A stretch of 64,000 nucleotides of DNA from Klebsiella oxytoca (GCF_009707385.1 NZ_CP046115.1:744001-808000); one strand, 5' to 3'; shown: positions 27,681 to 39,315, counted from the first letter of the stretch. Program-made: numbers and translations. Notes: generated by a model from the sequence alone, not told the origin.

Positions 27681-27735
27681 GTAGCATAGAGGTCGCTCAG
27701 GAAGGAGCGCCGCAGATGACCCGCGGCGCGGCCTG

Positions 27736-28976
<1,241 letters not shown>

Positions 28977-29250
28977 AAATACCTGCTGTCCGTAATGCCC
29001 TGTGCCGTAGTGTCTGGCGATACTTTTACCTGAAGTCTTGTTTTATCTGAGCGTTCCGGATCAAACAATGTGTAAAAAATCACCCGTTCTGTTGACTCCC
29101 TGAAATTTGAACTCTGCCACACTTCCGCAAAATTGGTGAAAAGTACAATCTTTGCACCAATTTCTCCCTTCTTTTTCCCATCAGACTTATCAAAAATGCA
29201 AATTCGAACTTTTGATATACAAAAAAATAACAAATAATTAACCGTGGTGA

Positions 29251-30444
<1,194 letters not shown>

Positions 30445-30467
30445 AACTAAAAAGCTCAGGAGCCGCG

Positions 30468-31337
30468 ATGCAGACAGTTAGTACCATTCCCGTTTTCAAA
30501 CTGTATGGCGAAGAACAGGGCTGGCCAACGCCCGATCTTCTGCACTGCGAGTCGATACTCCAGCGTAGTCATCTTTATGAATGGCACATCCGCGTGCATC
30601 AGCACGCTGAGCTCGTGCAGCTTTTATATCTGCATAAAGGACGAGCGGAAATTGAAATCGAAGGGACGACGACCGTGATGATGGAATCCTGTATCCAGGT
30701 GGTTCCGGCGTTGTGCATTCATGGATTTCACTTTTCGCCCGGAACGGAAGGGTATGTGTTATCGCTGGCCCTGCCGCTGCTCAGGCGTTTTGAAAACCAG
30801 TTTGGCCGCCAGCTGGACGTACTGAACCAGCCGCAGTGCGTACCGGTGAAAGCGTCCCGGGGTCATATTCGGGCGCTGTTTACCGCTTTGCGTGAAGAGT
30901 ACGGTGAGGATTACGATGCGCGAGAAATGATGCTGCACTCCCTGTTAGGGGCGTTATTGGTCTGGCTAAACAGACAGTATCGCCCGCTGCCGATAGCGGA
31001 GGACAAAGCTGAACGCAGGCGTAGCGTTATGCGTCATTTCTCCCGCCTCATTGAAAGCCACTATCGTGAACATATGCCTCTCGCCGGGTATGCCCGACTG
31101 GTTGGCGTGTCTGCGACTCACCTGAATTATTTGTGCCATGAATTCTATGGCTGCAGTGCGCTAGGTGTTTTGCATCAAAGATTAATGCTTGAGGCTCGTC
31201 GCAACCTGCAATATACCAGCATGACTATCGCACAACTTTCTGATTATTTAGGATTTACTGATGCGGCTTATTTTTCTCGTTTCTTTCGTCGTTATAGTGG
31301 AGAATCACCTAAAGTATTTAGGAAAAAAATAAAATAA
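30468..31337 (+). CDS. AraC-family regulator, probable PobR
   Basis: 289 residues. N-terminal cupin (about 20-120; VHQHAELVQLLYLHKG) and C-terminal AraC double helix-turn-helix (about 185-288; YARLVGVSATHLNYLC and IAQLSDYLGFTDAAYFSRFFRRYSG). 23 bp after pobA on the same strand, so probably co-transcribed and autoregulating; most known pobR genes are divergent. Likely senses 4-hydroxybenzoate. Intrinsic AT-richness rises immediately after its stop. Confidence 0.85.
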   Translation: MQTVSTIPVFKLYGEEQGWPTPDLLHCESILQRSHLYEWHIRVHQHAELVQLLYLHKGRAEIEIEGTTTVMMESCIQVVPALCIHGFHFSPGTEGYVLSLALPLLRRFENQFGRQLDVLNQPQCVPVKASRGHIRALFTALREEYGEDYDAREMMLHSLLGALLVWLNRQYRPLPIAEDKAERRRSVMRHFSRLIESHYREHMPLAGYARLVGVSATHLNYLCHEFYGCSALGVLHQRLMLEARRNLQYTSMTIAQLSDYLGFTDAAYFSRFFRRYSGESPKVFRKKIK

Positions 31338-31614
31338 AAAATCTTTATTTAATATATCTTAAGTTAGCGTATCTAACGATGATATTAACCATTTCTAATT
31401 TATTGCTGACAACTACCTGTGTTAATGTTAATCATTGGCATGGATAACAATAATATGTTACTCCTCATATATATAAGTTGGCTTTAGGGTACGATATAGC
31501 GTACTCGCCAGGGACGATAAAGATTCATTTTGGCAAAACAATATGATAATTGCTAAATTATTTATCTGATTGTTTTTTGCCGGTTGTGAATCTTCGACAG
31601 GAAGCGGAGGGTTT
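31338..31614 (+). promoter_or_regulatory. AT-rich upstream region of yjjQ-bglJ
   Basis: 277 bp clearly richer in A/T than the flanks, with runs such as TTTAATATATCTTAAG and TAACAATAATATG. In E. coli the yjjQ-bglJ promoter is silenced by H-NS, which favours this kind of DNA. I see no ORF and no sharp operator. Confidence 0.5.
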
Positions 31615-32337
31615 ATGTTACCAGGACAGGGTAAGTTCGGCATTATTATCAGCAGAATACCGGTTATGCAGTCCGGATTGAAGGCAATCGTTGGGGAGCA
31701 TCTTCCTGATTATGAGTTGAGTTTTTGCCGTTCTCAGGAGGAACTCACTCTGCTGCAATTGCGTCGTGCGGTGCTGGTTATTGCTGATTTATCTGGTGAA
31801 ATTGAGCAGCCAGGACAGGTCTGCGAGCACTACTACTCTTTAATGACCCAATACAGGGATATACATTGGGTCTTTATGGTAGGAAACGCCTGTTATCCAT
31901 TAGCGGTTGAATTATTAATGCGGCCTGAAAGTTCATTAATTTCAGATAGTGAACCGGTAAAGCGCCTGATCGAAGTGATTCGCGCTGGAGGTCTTGCCGC
32001 CGAGCGAATCAGCCAGACATTATTCTCGCCTGCAATGCCTGCCATTGGTGAAGAACAGTCAAATATAGTTATCTTGACCCTTTCAGAGCGTAAAGTATTA
32101 AGACTTATCGCAAAAGGATGGGGCATTAATCAAATAGCCGCTTTATTAAAGAAAAGTAATAAAACCATAAGTGCGCAGAAAAATAGTGCGATGCGCCGCT
32201 TATCTTTGCGCAGTAACGCAGAGATGTATGCCTGGATTAACAGTGCACAAGGAATGAAGGAACTGAATATTTATTCAGCCTATGGAGACCAAGCGGAATG
32301 GAAAAAAATCACCCAGCACGATACATCGCTATCGTAG
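31615..32337 (+). CDS. yjjQ: LuxR-type regulator YjjQ
   Basis: About 240 residues (E. coli 241). N-terminal response-regulator-like domain without the full phospho-acceptor set, then a LuxR helix-turn-helix (about 150-215; [25 protein letters not shown]). ATG 31615 gives the E. coli start MLPG; the earlier frame opening at 31570 is not needed. Represses motility and other genes in E. coli. Overlaps bglJ by 40 bp. Confidence 0.92.
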   Translation: MLPGQGKFGIIISRIPVMQSGLKAIVGEHLPDYELSFCRSQEELTLLQLRRAVLVIADLSGEIEQPGQVCEHYYSLMTQYRDIHWVFMVGNACYPLAVELLMRPESSLISDSEPVKRLIEVIRAGGLAAERISQTLFSPAMPAIGEEQSNIVILTLSERKVLRLIAKGWGINQIAALLKKSNKTISAQKNSAMRRLSLRSNAEMYAWINSAQGMKELNIYSAYGDQAEWKKITQHDTSLS

Positions 32338-32978
32338 AGAAATGCGCGATGACGGAAGTGGCTCTCCGTCATGTGTTACTTAATGAAAGCGGTAAGAATT
32401 ATTGTATTCAGTTCTTTAAGAATACTCAGGAATTAAAGCGAGAATTTAAGTCCGCCCATTTTTCAGCGGTTATTTTCTCTCTTTCAGGTAATCGCCGCTC
32501 TCGCCTTGAAAGCTTACTTTTCCTCCATGACATCGCGCGTTATTACCCTGAAATACAGAGAATTATCTTAGCAAATGATGAAGCGGAAATGCGTTTGGTT
32601 AACCATCTTACGCCTTATCGCTTACACGGCATTCTGAATAAATCAGCCTGTCGGCTAGTGTTGCAGGAACACCTGCTCCAGCTTCTTGATAACAGCTATC
32701 AGGCTAATGAGTGTTCCCTAAGCCAGAAACAGGGCATGTATAGTCAAATTCTGAGCCCAACGGAACATACGATCCTGCGCTATATGTCCTATGGTTACTC
32801 ATTGCCTGAAATTGCGACACAGCTGGAACGAAATATCAAAACGATTCGTGCCCATAAATTCAACGCTATGACCAAACTTGGCGTGAGTTCTGATATGGGA
32901 CTACTGAGCGCGGCGGATATATTAATGCGCTTATCGGCGAATAATGATGATGCCAGAAGCATATGCCTTGCTCAGTAG
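32298..32978 (+). CDS. bglJ: LuxR-type regulator BglJ
   Basis: 226 residues (E. coli 225). RcsB partner: in E. coli the BglJ-RcsB heterodimer relieves H-NS silencing of bgl and others. C-terminal LuxR helix-turn-helix about 145-205 ([28 protein letters not shown]). The N-terminal half aligns weakly with E. coli but keeps spacing. Starts within yjjQ, so expression depends on the same promoter. Confidence 0.92.
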   Translation: MEKNHPARYIAIVEKCAMTEVALRHVLLNESGKNYCIQFFKNTQELKREFKSAHFSAVIFSLSGNRRSRLESLLFLHDIARYYPEIQRIILANDEAEMRLVNHLTPYRLHGILNKSACRLVLQEHLLQLLDNSYQANECSLSQKQGMYSQILSPTEHTILRYMSYGYSLPEIATQLERNIKTIRAHKFNAMTKLGVSSDMGLLSAADILMRLSANNDDARSICLAQ

Positions 32979-32989
32979 TGCCCGATCTA

Positions 32990-33448
32990 TTAAAGACAGA
33001 CATCAATCCAGGTAGCATCAGTCAGCTGCGCCATTCGCTCGGGCGAAATGCGAACGGCGCTATGGATTGAACCTGCTGCTGGCAGCACTTCAGGATACTG
33101 CTTTAGAGAGATATCACAGTAGACGGCCAGCGGAATTTCCAGGCCAAATGGGCAGACGCCGCCAATGGGATGGCCGGTTAGCGTAATAACTTCGTCACTA
33201 CTTAACATCCGCGCTTTGGCGCCGAATGTCTCCTTTAGTTTTTTATTGTCCAGCCGTGCATCGCCTTTTGCGACAACGAGCACAACTCTGTCTTTTATTT
33301 TTAAAGAGAGGGTCTTTGCTATTTGCCCGGGTTCAACGTTATGCGCCGCTGCGGCTAATGCTACCGTGGCCGTACTCTGATTTAGTTCGATGATTTCGAT
33401 ATCGGGGGCGTGGTCAGTAAAAAACTGCCGCACGGACTGCAGACTCAT
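32990..33448 (-). CDS. YbaK/ProX-type aminoacyl-tRNA deacylase
   Basis: 152 residues of the YbaK/ProX editing fold. A lysine in ARLDNKKLKETF and GHPIGGVCPFG carry the conserved GxxxGG-P pattern; VLVVAKGDARLD is the central strand. Such proteins clear Cys-, Ala- or Pro-mischarged tRNA. Convergent with bglJ (11-bp gap). Not present here in E. coli K-12. Subtype cannot be fixed by eye. Confidence 0.82.
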   Translation of the reverse strand: MSLQSVRQFFTDHAPDIEIIELNQSTATVALAAAAHNVEPGQIAKTLSLKIKDRVVLVVAKGDARLDNKKLKETFGAKARMLSSDEVITLTGHPIGGVCPFGLEIPLAVYCDISLKQYPEVLPAAGSIHSAVRISPERMAQLTDATWIDVCL

Positions 33449-33559
33449 TGGAATCTCCTGATTAAGGCTTGTTAAAAATCTGTCACAAGCATCGCAAAGT
33501 GTAAATATAGCTGGTAGATAATCAAGATTCTTTCCAATTTCTGGATCTCCTTCACATTC

Positions 33560-33590
33560 ACCGCAACCGGTTACTGTAACCGGTTGCGGT
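33560..33590. promoter_or_regulatory. Perfect 31-bp inverted repeat, double AACCGGTT operator
   Basis: The 341-bp gap between the YbaK-like gene and the PTS IIC is organised around this site: two 15-base arms exactly complementary about a central T. Each arm contains AACCGGTT (33565-33572 and 33578-33585), itself a palindrome, as in LacI-family sites for AscG-like repressors. The rest of the gap holds a 200-base leader with a hairpin and a small ORF. No LacI-type regulator is encoded nearby. Confidence 0.75.
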
Positions 33591-33656
33591 TATTCATATA
33601 GACATGAATACTGACAAGGTAACTTCCCTGCGTCACCTATAACAAAAGAGCCGAGG

Positions 33657-33800
33657 ATGAACAGAACTTTCTTGAGCTGTATCGCTAGTGGGTTATCCGA
33701 TCAGGTAATCCACTCGCCGAATAGTGTTCATCATAACGGCAAAAAAATCGTTGTTGGGCCTGTTCATCTAGCCTGTCAGGAGGGCTGCTATGTCTGCTAA
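33657..33800 (+). CDS. Possible 47-codon leader ORF ahead of the PTS IIC
   Basis: ATG 33657 to TAA 33798-33800, overlapping the IIC start codon region by 11 bases. The product MNRTFLSCIASGLSDQ... resembles nothing I know. GAGG sits directly against the ATG, so initiation would be weak. A stem AGTGGGTTATC/GGTAATCCACT (33687-33714) lies inside it. It may couple translation or be chance. Confidence 0.25.
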   Translation: MNRTFLSCIASGLSDQVIHSPNSVHHNGKKIVVGPVHLACQEGCYVC

Positions 33801-35133
33801 CCATGCTGCATTTAATCTGATATTTCGCTTTGTAGAAAATTACATCAGCCCTGTCGCCGGGCGCATATCGTCTCAGCGCCACGTTATGGCTATCCGTGAT
33901 GGTTTTATCTCCGCGATGCCGTTTATGATTGTAGGCTCTTTTCTTCTGGTATTTGCCTATCCGCCGTTTTCGCCGGATACCACCTGGGGATTTGCCCGTG
34001 CCTGGCTGGATCTGGCAAAAGAGTTTGAAGGGCGTATTTTGACGCCGTTTGATATGACTATGGGCATAATGTCTATCTATATCTGCGCTGCGATCGCCTA
34101 TAACCTCGGTAAGCATTACGAAAAAACGAATCAGCTCGATCCTTTCATGTGCGCCATGCTGTCGATTATGGCCTTCCTGCTGGTGGCGGCGCCAAAAACT
34201 AACGGTAACCTGCCGGTAGATAGCCTGGGAGGAACGGGGATTTTTACCGCGATTCTGGTGGCCGTCTACTGTGTTGAAATGATGCGTTTCCTTAAGGTGC
34301 GTAATATTGGTATTCGCCTGCCGGATCAGGTACCGCCAATGATCAAAAACTCGTTTGATCTGTTGATCCCGGTACTGGTTGTCGTCCTGACGCTTTACCC
34401 CCTGAGCCTCTTTATCCAGCATCATTTTGATATGCTGATCCCTCAGGCCATCATGGCTATTTTTAAGCCCCTGGTTTCCGCGGCAGATTCACTTCCGGCA
34501 ATTTTGCTGGCGGTTCTGGTGGGGCATCTGCTGTGGTTTGCGGGTATTCACGGCGCGGCTATTGTTTCCGGTATGCTGCAGATGTTCTGGCTAACTAATC
34601 TTGGCATGAACCAGCAGGCTCTGGCTCAGGGAGCCCCGCTGCCGCATATCTTTATGGAAGCGTTCTGGACATTCTTTATCGTGGTTGGCGGTTCTGGGGC
34701 GACGATGGGGCTGGTATTCTGCTATCTGCGCAGCCGCTCTGCACATTTGCGTTCGATTGGTCGTCTGAGCGTGGTGCCAAGCCTTTTTAACATTAACGAG
34801 CCGGTTATTTTTGGTACGCCTATCGTAATGAACCCGGTATTTTTCATTCCCTTCCTGCTGGCGCCGATGGTTAACGCCGTACTGGCCTGGGCCGCGATGA
34901 AGCTTGATCTTATTGGTCGGGTGATTTCGGTTGTTCCGTGGACGGCTCCGGCACCGATTGGCGGCGCATGGGCGTTGGGCTGGGATTTCCGGGCGGCGAT
35001 TCTGGTGCTTGTCCTTGCCTGCGTTTCCGCGATTATCTATTTCCCGTTCTTTAAGGTGTACGAGAAACAGCTGCTGGCGCAGGAGGCCGAAGAGGCGCAG
35101 CGCATGGTGGAAGAGAGCCAGCAGACGGCATAA
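33790..35133 (+). CDS. PTS EIIC, lactose/cellobiose family (orphan)
   Basis: 447 residues with about ten membrane helices and CelB-type motifs: AIRDGFISAMPFMIVGS near 35, FAGIHGAAIVSGM near 245 and the IIC signature FNINEPVIFGTPIVMNP near 335. SD AGGAGGG precedes ATG. There is no IIA, IIB, phospho-beta-glycosidase or regulator beside it, so it must use IIAB of another operon or be silent. A cellobiose, chitobiose or other beta-diglucoside is the likely cargo. Confidence 0.88.
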   Translation: MSANHAAFNLIFRFVENYISPVAGRISSQRHVMAIRDGFISAMPFMIVGSFLLVFAYPPFSPDTTWGFARAWLDLAKEFEGRILTPFDMTMGIMSIYICAAIAYNLGKHYEKTNQLDPFMCAMLSIMAFLLVAAPKTNGNLPVDSLGGTGIFTAILVAVYCVEMMRFLKVRNIGIRLPDQVPPMIKNSFDLLIPVLVVVLTLYPLSLFIQHHFDMLIPQAIMAIFKPLVSAADSLPAILLAVLVGHLLWFAGIHGAAIVSGMLQMFWLTNLGMNQQALAQGAPLPHIFMEAFWTFFIVVGGSGATMGLVFCYLRSRSAHLRSIGRLSVVPSLFNINEPVIFGTPIVMNPVFFIPFLLAPMVNAVLAWAAMKLDLIGRVISVVPWTAPAPIGGAWALGWDFRAAILVLVLACVSAIIYFPFFKVYEKQLLAQEAEEAQRMVEESQQTA

Positions 35134-35138
35134 AAACA

Positions 35139-35166
35139 AAAGGGCGGCTGGAATAGCCGCCCTTTT
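35139..35166. terminator. Bidirectional terminator between IIC and fhuF
   Basis: AAAGGGCGGCT and AGCCGCCCTTT form an 11-bp stem with a GGAAT loop; T residues follow on + and the matching A-run precedes, giving T residues on the minus strand. It ends both the PTS gene and fhuF. Confidence 0.85.
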
Positions 35167-35179
35167 ACTTATCAATAGA

Positions 35180-35968
35180 TTATTTCAGCGTGCAGTCACC
35201 GCACTGCTGAACGTCCGGCAGGCGATAGCGCTGGCAGCAGGTGCGGCGTACGAGCTGTCCTTCTCGTAAAACCACCGTCCGCCAGAGCGGGTTATCCTGG
35301 CCGTCTGATAGATGTTTTTCGAAGAAGCAGTGCCGGCGCAGAGCGGCAACTTCTTCGTCCCCAAGCAGCGTTTTCATCTCCCCGAGATACCAGTTGATTA
35401 GATAACCCGTATTACTCCAGATGAGTTTGCCATTGATATCGCCGGTATCTTCCAGGGCCTGTACCACGGGTTGTAAAGCCGTGGTGATTAGCCTTTCCAT
35501 TCGGAGCTGAGCGGACTGGTTCGCGGAAGTATCTGCTGAATGGACATCAATCCAGAAACAGGCAGCACGGCCGGTTTCATGAAACTCGACGTGAAAATGT
35601 TCCGGCGCCAGGCTAATGGTGCGTTCTTCGCTTAACAGGGCCAACATTAAAGGGGGGACCAGTAAACCGATATACCATTGTGCCCAAAGGGAGAGGAGCG
35701 GTTTTCGCTCACGGGCTTGTCCTGGCTGGTGACGATAAATATGATCGGACCAGGTCGCCATCAGTGAGCTCAGCGCCATTGGTTGCGACCACTCCGCCAG
35801 GGTTAGCGCATGATGAGGCGCTTCTTCATTAAGACGGATAAAATCCAGCAGATGAGGACGCAGCGCGGTAATTTTGTCACGTATAGAATGCGCCAGTTCA
35901 CGCTCGGCCGAAGGCAGCGGAGCCCGCCAGATGATGTCATTGCTAAATGCGAGTGAACGATAAGCCAT
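35180..35968 (-). CDS. fhuF: Ferric iron reductase FhuF
   Basis: 262 residues, equal to E. coli FhuF. The C-terminal [2Fe-2S] motif C-C-x10-C-x2-C is exact (RRTCCQRYRLP...QQCGDC). It reduces hydroxamate siderophore iron such as ferrioxamine in the cytoplasm. The Fur-like sequence at 35990-36010 lies 22 bases upstream of the ATG. Confidence 0.96.
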   Translation of the reverse strand: MAYRSLAFSNDIIWRAPLPSAERELAHSIRDKITALRPHLLDFIRLNEEAPHHALTLAEWSQPMALSSLMATWSDHIYRHQPGQARERKPLLSLWAQWYIGLLVPPLMLALLSEERTISLAPEHFHVEFHETGRAACFWIDVHSADTSANQSAQLRMERLITTALQPVVQALEDTGDINGKLIWSNTGYLINWYLGEMKTLLGDEEVAALRRHCFFEKHLSDGQDNPLWRTVVLREGQLVRRTCCQRYRLPDVQQCGDCTLK

Positions 35969-35989
35969 CGAGCGCCAGATACAAATCTA

Positions 35990-36010
35990 AATGATAATGA
36001 TTTTTGATAC
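35990..36010 (-). promoter_or_regulatory. Fur box of fhuF
   Basis: AATGATAATGATTTTTGATAC matches most positions of the GATAATGATAATCATTATC consensus and lies where fhuF transcription should begin. Iron-dependent repression of fhuF is known in E. coli. Confidence 0.75.
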
Positions 36011-36077
36011 TAATGCCATGACGCCGGCCTGGCAAGAGATTTTTCCGCGCGGCGACTCCCTGCTGCGCGGTAGATGA

Positions 36078-37124
36078 CTAACTAGCGAGAATAATGTTTC
36101 GACCCATATTTTTAGCTTCGTAGAGCGCATTATCCGCTCGCTTTAATGCGCTATCGATATCAGCATCCACTAGCGGGGTCATACCGATACTAATGGTGAC
36201 ATTGGTCGCGACGCTTTCATTAAACATATGCGGGATTTTCAGATCGTAGACCCGTTGGCGAATTCGCTCTGCGGCCAGCAGCGCGTTCTCTGCGCTGCTG
36301 CTGGTCAGCAGCACCATAAATTCTTCTCCACCAAAGCGGGCAACAATATCGCGTGAGCGCACGGCGTTACGAATGGCGGCTGAAACCTGAATCAATGCCT
36401 GGTCGCCCATCATATGCCCATAGTGGTCGTTGTAGGCTTTGAAATGATCAATATCCAACAACAAAACATAATGTCCGCTGCTGTCGAGCGAAAGTATGGT
36501 ATCCAGACGATTTTGTAGACCTCGACGGTTATACAAGCCGGTAAGGGGATCCAGCATACTGAGATCGTTCAGGGTATTTCGCTCTTTCAGAAGCTTATCC
36601 ATTAGCCCCTGAGTGAATAGATCGCTGCGTTTCTGAATGACGCTTTGAAGGGTGATGCCTGCGATAGGCAATACGAAGCACCAGGACATGCGCAACCATT
36701 GTTCCCCCCCATCAAGTACCAGGCAGGTGATGTATGTTGGCAAAGAGTGCAAAGTAAAGGCAATGATATTACTGGAAAAAGCAATAGCACCAATAAATAA
36801 TACGCTTAATAAGGCGATAACCAGATAGTTAAAATGTGGAGGGTCCATCACCATTGCTTTTTGCGCTACGTGCCACGCCCAAAGCAGGCCAAATATCAGA
36901 GAAATAAACGGAATACTTATTTTTTGCTGCGAGAATTTCCAGTGCCATAACAGCAGGGCGGTGCTGCAGGCAACTATCAGAAAACAGGGGAGGGTAAAAG
37001 CAATAACGGTAAAAAGAGGGTTGATAAGGGATAGGAAGGATGAAACTAAATTAAGCAGTAAAAATAGCCGTAAGGAATACTGATATTTTTGTTCGTAATG
37101 CGAACGCCAGGATTGAGCAGTCAT
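36078..37124 (-). CDS. Membrane-bound diguanylate cyclase (GGDEF)
   Basis: 348 residues. About five to six N-terminal membrane helices (20-170), a short linker, and a GGDEF domain (about 185-346). The active loop is GGEEF in ARFGGEEFMVLL, so catalysis is expected; RSRD nine residues ahead is an intact RxxD product-inhibition site. Makes cyclic di-GMP. It sits between fhuF and yjjZ, where E. coli K-12 has none, with an AT-rich 5' region. No known signal domain by eye. Confidence 0.92.
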   Translation of the reverse strand: MTAQSWRSHYEQKYQYSLRLFLLLNLVSSFLSLINPLFTVIAFTLPCFLIVACSTALLLWHWKFSQQKISIPFISLIFGLLWAWHVAQKAMVMDPPHFNYLVIALLSVLFIGAIAFSSNIIAFTLHSLPTYITCLVLDGGEQWLRMSWCFVLPIAGITLQSVIQKRSDLFTQGLMDKLLKERNTLNDLSMLDPLTGLYNRRGLQNRLDTILSLDSSGHYVLLLDIDHFKAYNDHYGHMMGDQALIQVSAAIRNAVRSRDIVARFGGEEFMVLLTSSSAENALLAAERIRQRVYDLKIPHMFNESVATNVTISIGMTPLVDADIDSALKRADNALYEAKNMGRNIILAS

Positions 37125-37330
37125 GTTGGGATTATCATTATTAATCGTTAAAATTCAATATGATGTTGGCTTGACGTGAATAATAAAAAATAGTGCGCAA
37201 AATAAGTTTTTTACGAAATAATCAGGAAGTTTAATATATAATTCGTTTTGCTTAATTTATCACCTTCATGAATGTATGTCATTACCACAAACGTAAAGAA
37301 GAAGGTCTTGTTATTCCTTTTACATGACAA

Positions 37331-37368
37331 ATGATAAAAATTATCATATGATATTGGTTATCATTATC
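37331..37368 (+). promoter_or_regulatory. Two adjacent Fur boxes before yjjZ
   Basis: ATGATAA-AAA-TTATCAT (37331-37347) is a perfect palindrome and GATATTGGTTATCATTATC (37350-37368) a second Fur-like box, both within 60 bases before the yjjZ start. Tandem boxes suggest tight iron control. Confidence 0.75.
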
Positions 37369-37386
37369 GTTGTGAGAGGCGTAAAC

Positions 37387-37626
37387 ATGTTGCAGCGAAC
37401 TTTAGGGAGTGGTTGGGGAATACTGATCCCCGGCGTATTGATTGCCGCCCTTGGTTTTGCCGATTTGTCGCTGGATATCTGGCGCGGACTGGTAGCTTTG
37501 GGAATGCTGATGTCAGCGATGATGATTTGGCACCGCCAGCTAAGACACTTCGTGTTACTACCGTCGTGCGTCGCGTTAGTCAGTGGAATTATGCTGATAA
37601 TGATGAATTTGAAGCTGATGGGATGA
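37387..37626 (+). CDS. yjjZ: YjjZ, small membrane protein (DUF1435)
   Basis: 79 residues from ATG 37387, preceded by GAGAGG. Two hydrophobic helices (ILIPGVLIAALGFADLS and LLPSCVALVSGIMLIMM) with a basic middle segment RQLRHF. Matches E. coli YjjZ in length and ends. Function unknown; Fur boxes indicate iron regulation. Ends 19 bases from the convergent tRNA operon. Confidence 0.9.
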   Translation: MLQRTLGSGWGILIPGVLIAALGFADLSLDIWRGLVALGMLMSAMMIWHRQLRHFVLLPSCVALVSGIMLIMMNLKLMG

Positions 37627-37645
37627 AGCAGAAGGGTAAGAATAT

Positions 37646-37732
37646 TGGTGCGAGGGGGGGGACTTGAACCCCCACGTCCGTAAGGACACTAACACCTGAA
37701 GCTAGCGCGTCTACCAATTCCGCCACCTTCGC
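37646..37732 (-). tRNA. leuV: tRNA-Leu(CAG), third of operon (leuV)
   Basis: 87 nt with encoded CCA. Reverse complement begins GCGAAGGTGGCGGAATTGG, with CAG anticodon in CTTCAGG, the long class II variable arm TGTCCTTACGGACG and TTCAAGTCC T-loop. Identical in type to E. coli leuV; reads CUG. Confidence 0.98.
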
Positions 37733-37763
37733 ACAGTATTCTTAATTTTTGATATCGCCTCGT

Positions 37764-37850
37764 TGGTGCGAGGGGGGGGACTTGAACCCCCACGTCCGTA
37801 AGAACACTAACACCTGAAGCTAGCGCGTCTACCAATTCCGCCACCTTCGC
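37764..37850 (-). tRNA. leuP: tRNA-Leu(CAG), second of operon (leuP)
   Basis: 87 nt, same as its neighbours except for one base: + strand A at 37803, where the others have G, turns the variable-arm TCC into TTC. The arm can still pair through G-U. Confidence 0.98.
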
Positions 37851-37878
37851 CCAGTGCGAGCAATATCAACGTGGATTA

Positions 37879-37965
37879 TGGTGCGAGGGGGGGGACTTGA
37901 ACCCCCACGTCCGTAAGGACACTAACACCTGAAGCTAGCGCGTCTACCAATTCCGCCACCTTCGC
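37879..37965 (-). tRNA. leuQ: tRNA-Leu(CAG), first of operon (leuQ)
   Basis: 87 nt with encoded CCA, identical to the copy at 37646-37732. Closest to the promoter. Spacers between the three genes are about 30 bases. Confidence 0.98.
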
Positions 37966-38006
37966 ATACCATCGACACTATGAAAGTATCGTTACCACGG
38001 AGGCGC

Positions 38007-38034
38007 ATTCTAGTGGTTTTCAGATATTCGTCAA
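38007..38034 (-). promoter_or_regulatory. Promoter of the leuQPV operon
   Basis: On the minus strand, TTGACG (38029-38034), 16 bases, TAGAAT (38007-38012), then the GC-rich discriminator GCGCCTCC typical of stringently controlled stable-RNA promoters. Upstream DNA is AT-rich (possible UP element/Fis). Confidence 0.88.
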
Positions 38035-38133
38035 TAGTTAATTGTATCAGTTGCATTGATTGTTGCAAAAATGGACGGGTAAAGGAGGGAAGCATCGGCG
38101 ACAAACGACTGCTGTCGCCGAAAAAACGCGGGG

Positions 38134-39162
38134 TTATTTCTTCGCCTGACGGGTCATCACCGTACGGTAGACCTTAAAGCGGCCGGTTTGGGCGATCACC
38201 TCATGGAAGCCAAAGATCTCATCCAGTACGTTCGGATAGGGCAGGAAGGCGTTGGCGACAATGCGCAGCTCTCCGCCGCTGTTGAGGTGGTGCACGGCGC
38301 CGCGTATCAGAGTTTGCGCGGCCTCCAGGCTAGTCTGCAGACCATCGTGGAAAGGCGGGTTGGAGATGATCATGTCAAAGCGGCCGTTCACTTCGGAGAA
38401 CACGTTGCTGGCGAACACGTCTCCTTCAATGCCGTTAGCGGCGAGCGTGGCGCGGCTGGCTTCTACTGCCGGGGCGCTGACGTCGCATAATGTTAAGCGA
38501 ACTTTAGGCGAGTGGCTTGCCAGCACGGTTGCCAGCACGCCGGCGCCGCAGCCGACGTCGAGCACTTTACCTTTGGTATGCGGCGTTAGCGTGGAAAGCA
38601 GCAGTTGGCTACCGGTATCCAGGCCGTCACGGCTGAAGACGCCCGGCAGCGTTTTAATCGTCAGGTTTTCCAGCGGATACTCGCCCCAGTACTGTTCTGG
38701 ATTGAATACGGGCTGTTTTTCCAGGCGACCGTGATACAAACCACAGCGGCGCGCGCTGTCGATTTTATTCAGAGGCGCATATTCCGCCAGCATCTGCTCG
38801 GCGCTGCGCACGCCGCTACGGTTTTCGCCAACCACAAAAATATCAATACCGACCGGCAGCAGTGAAAGCAGGTTCATCAGCTGAAACTGTGCTTCGGGTT
38901 TGTTTTTAGGCCAGTAATAGATCAGCGTATCGCAATCGGCAATATCGCTGGCTTCAGCGACCAGGCTAAAGCGGGCGTTTTCACCCATCTGGCGGCTCAG
39001 CACCTGCCAGTGGTGAAACTGCTGGGTATGGGCGCGGCTGGCCGCCGTATCCAGACGCGCGGGCAGGTCATCCTGCATGTCACCGGCAAACAGAACGCGG
39101 GCGGACTCGAAATCATCACTGTGGCGCAGCAAGACTTCACTTGCCGGGGTAAAAGCGGACAT
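38134..39162 (-). CDS. rsmC: 16S rRNA m2G1207 methyltransferase RsmC
   Basis: 342 residues from ATG 39162 ([12 protein letters not shown], as in E. coli 343); the in-frame start at 39177 adds five residues. Two tandem methyltransferase domains: an N-terminal degenerate one (1-165), and a C-terminal catalytic one with [12 protein letters not shown] (SAM loop) and NPPF motif at about 260. Methylates G1207 of 16S rRNA. Confidence 0.96.
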   Translation of the reverse strand: MSAFTPASEVLLRHSDDFESARVLFAGDMQDDLPARLDTAASRAHTQQFHHWQVLSRQMGENARFSLVAEASDIADCDTLIYYWPKNKPEAQFQLMNLLSLLPVGIDIFVVGENRSGVRSAEQMLAEYAPLNKIDSARRCGLYHGRLEKQPVFNPEQYWGEYPLENLTIKTLPGVFSRDGLDTGSQLLLSTLTPHTKGKVLDVGCGAGVLATVLASHSPKVRLTLCDVSAPAVEASRATLAANGIEGDVFASNVFSEVNGRFDMIISNPPFHDGLQTSLEAAQTLIRGAVHHLNSGGELRIVANAFLPYPNVLDEIFGFHEVIAQTGRFKVYRTVMTRQAKK

Positions 39163-39315
39163 GAAACACTCCTTCATTGAGACTGGCGCCGATTATACAC
39201 GTTATCTTTCAGGCTGCCTCTTTGTTGGCGATGCGCTTCTCCGGCCGCGTAGTTTGTTGGCGCGGATACGACGGATTTGCTATATTGCGCGCTTAATTAA
39301 CAGGAGTGTTTCGCT

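Noticed and set aside
33685..34425. 246-residue minus-strand frame in the PTS IIC gene
   Set aside because: His/Arg/Gln-rich shadow of the membrane protein; no start site.
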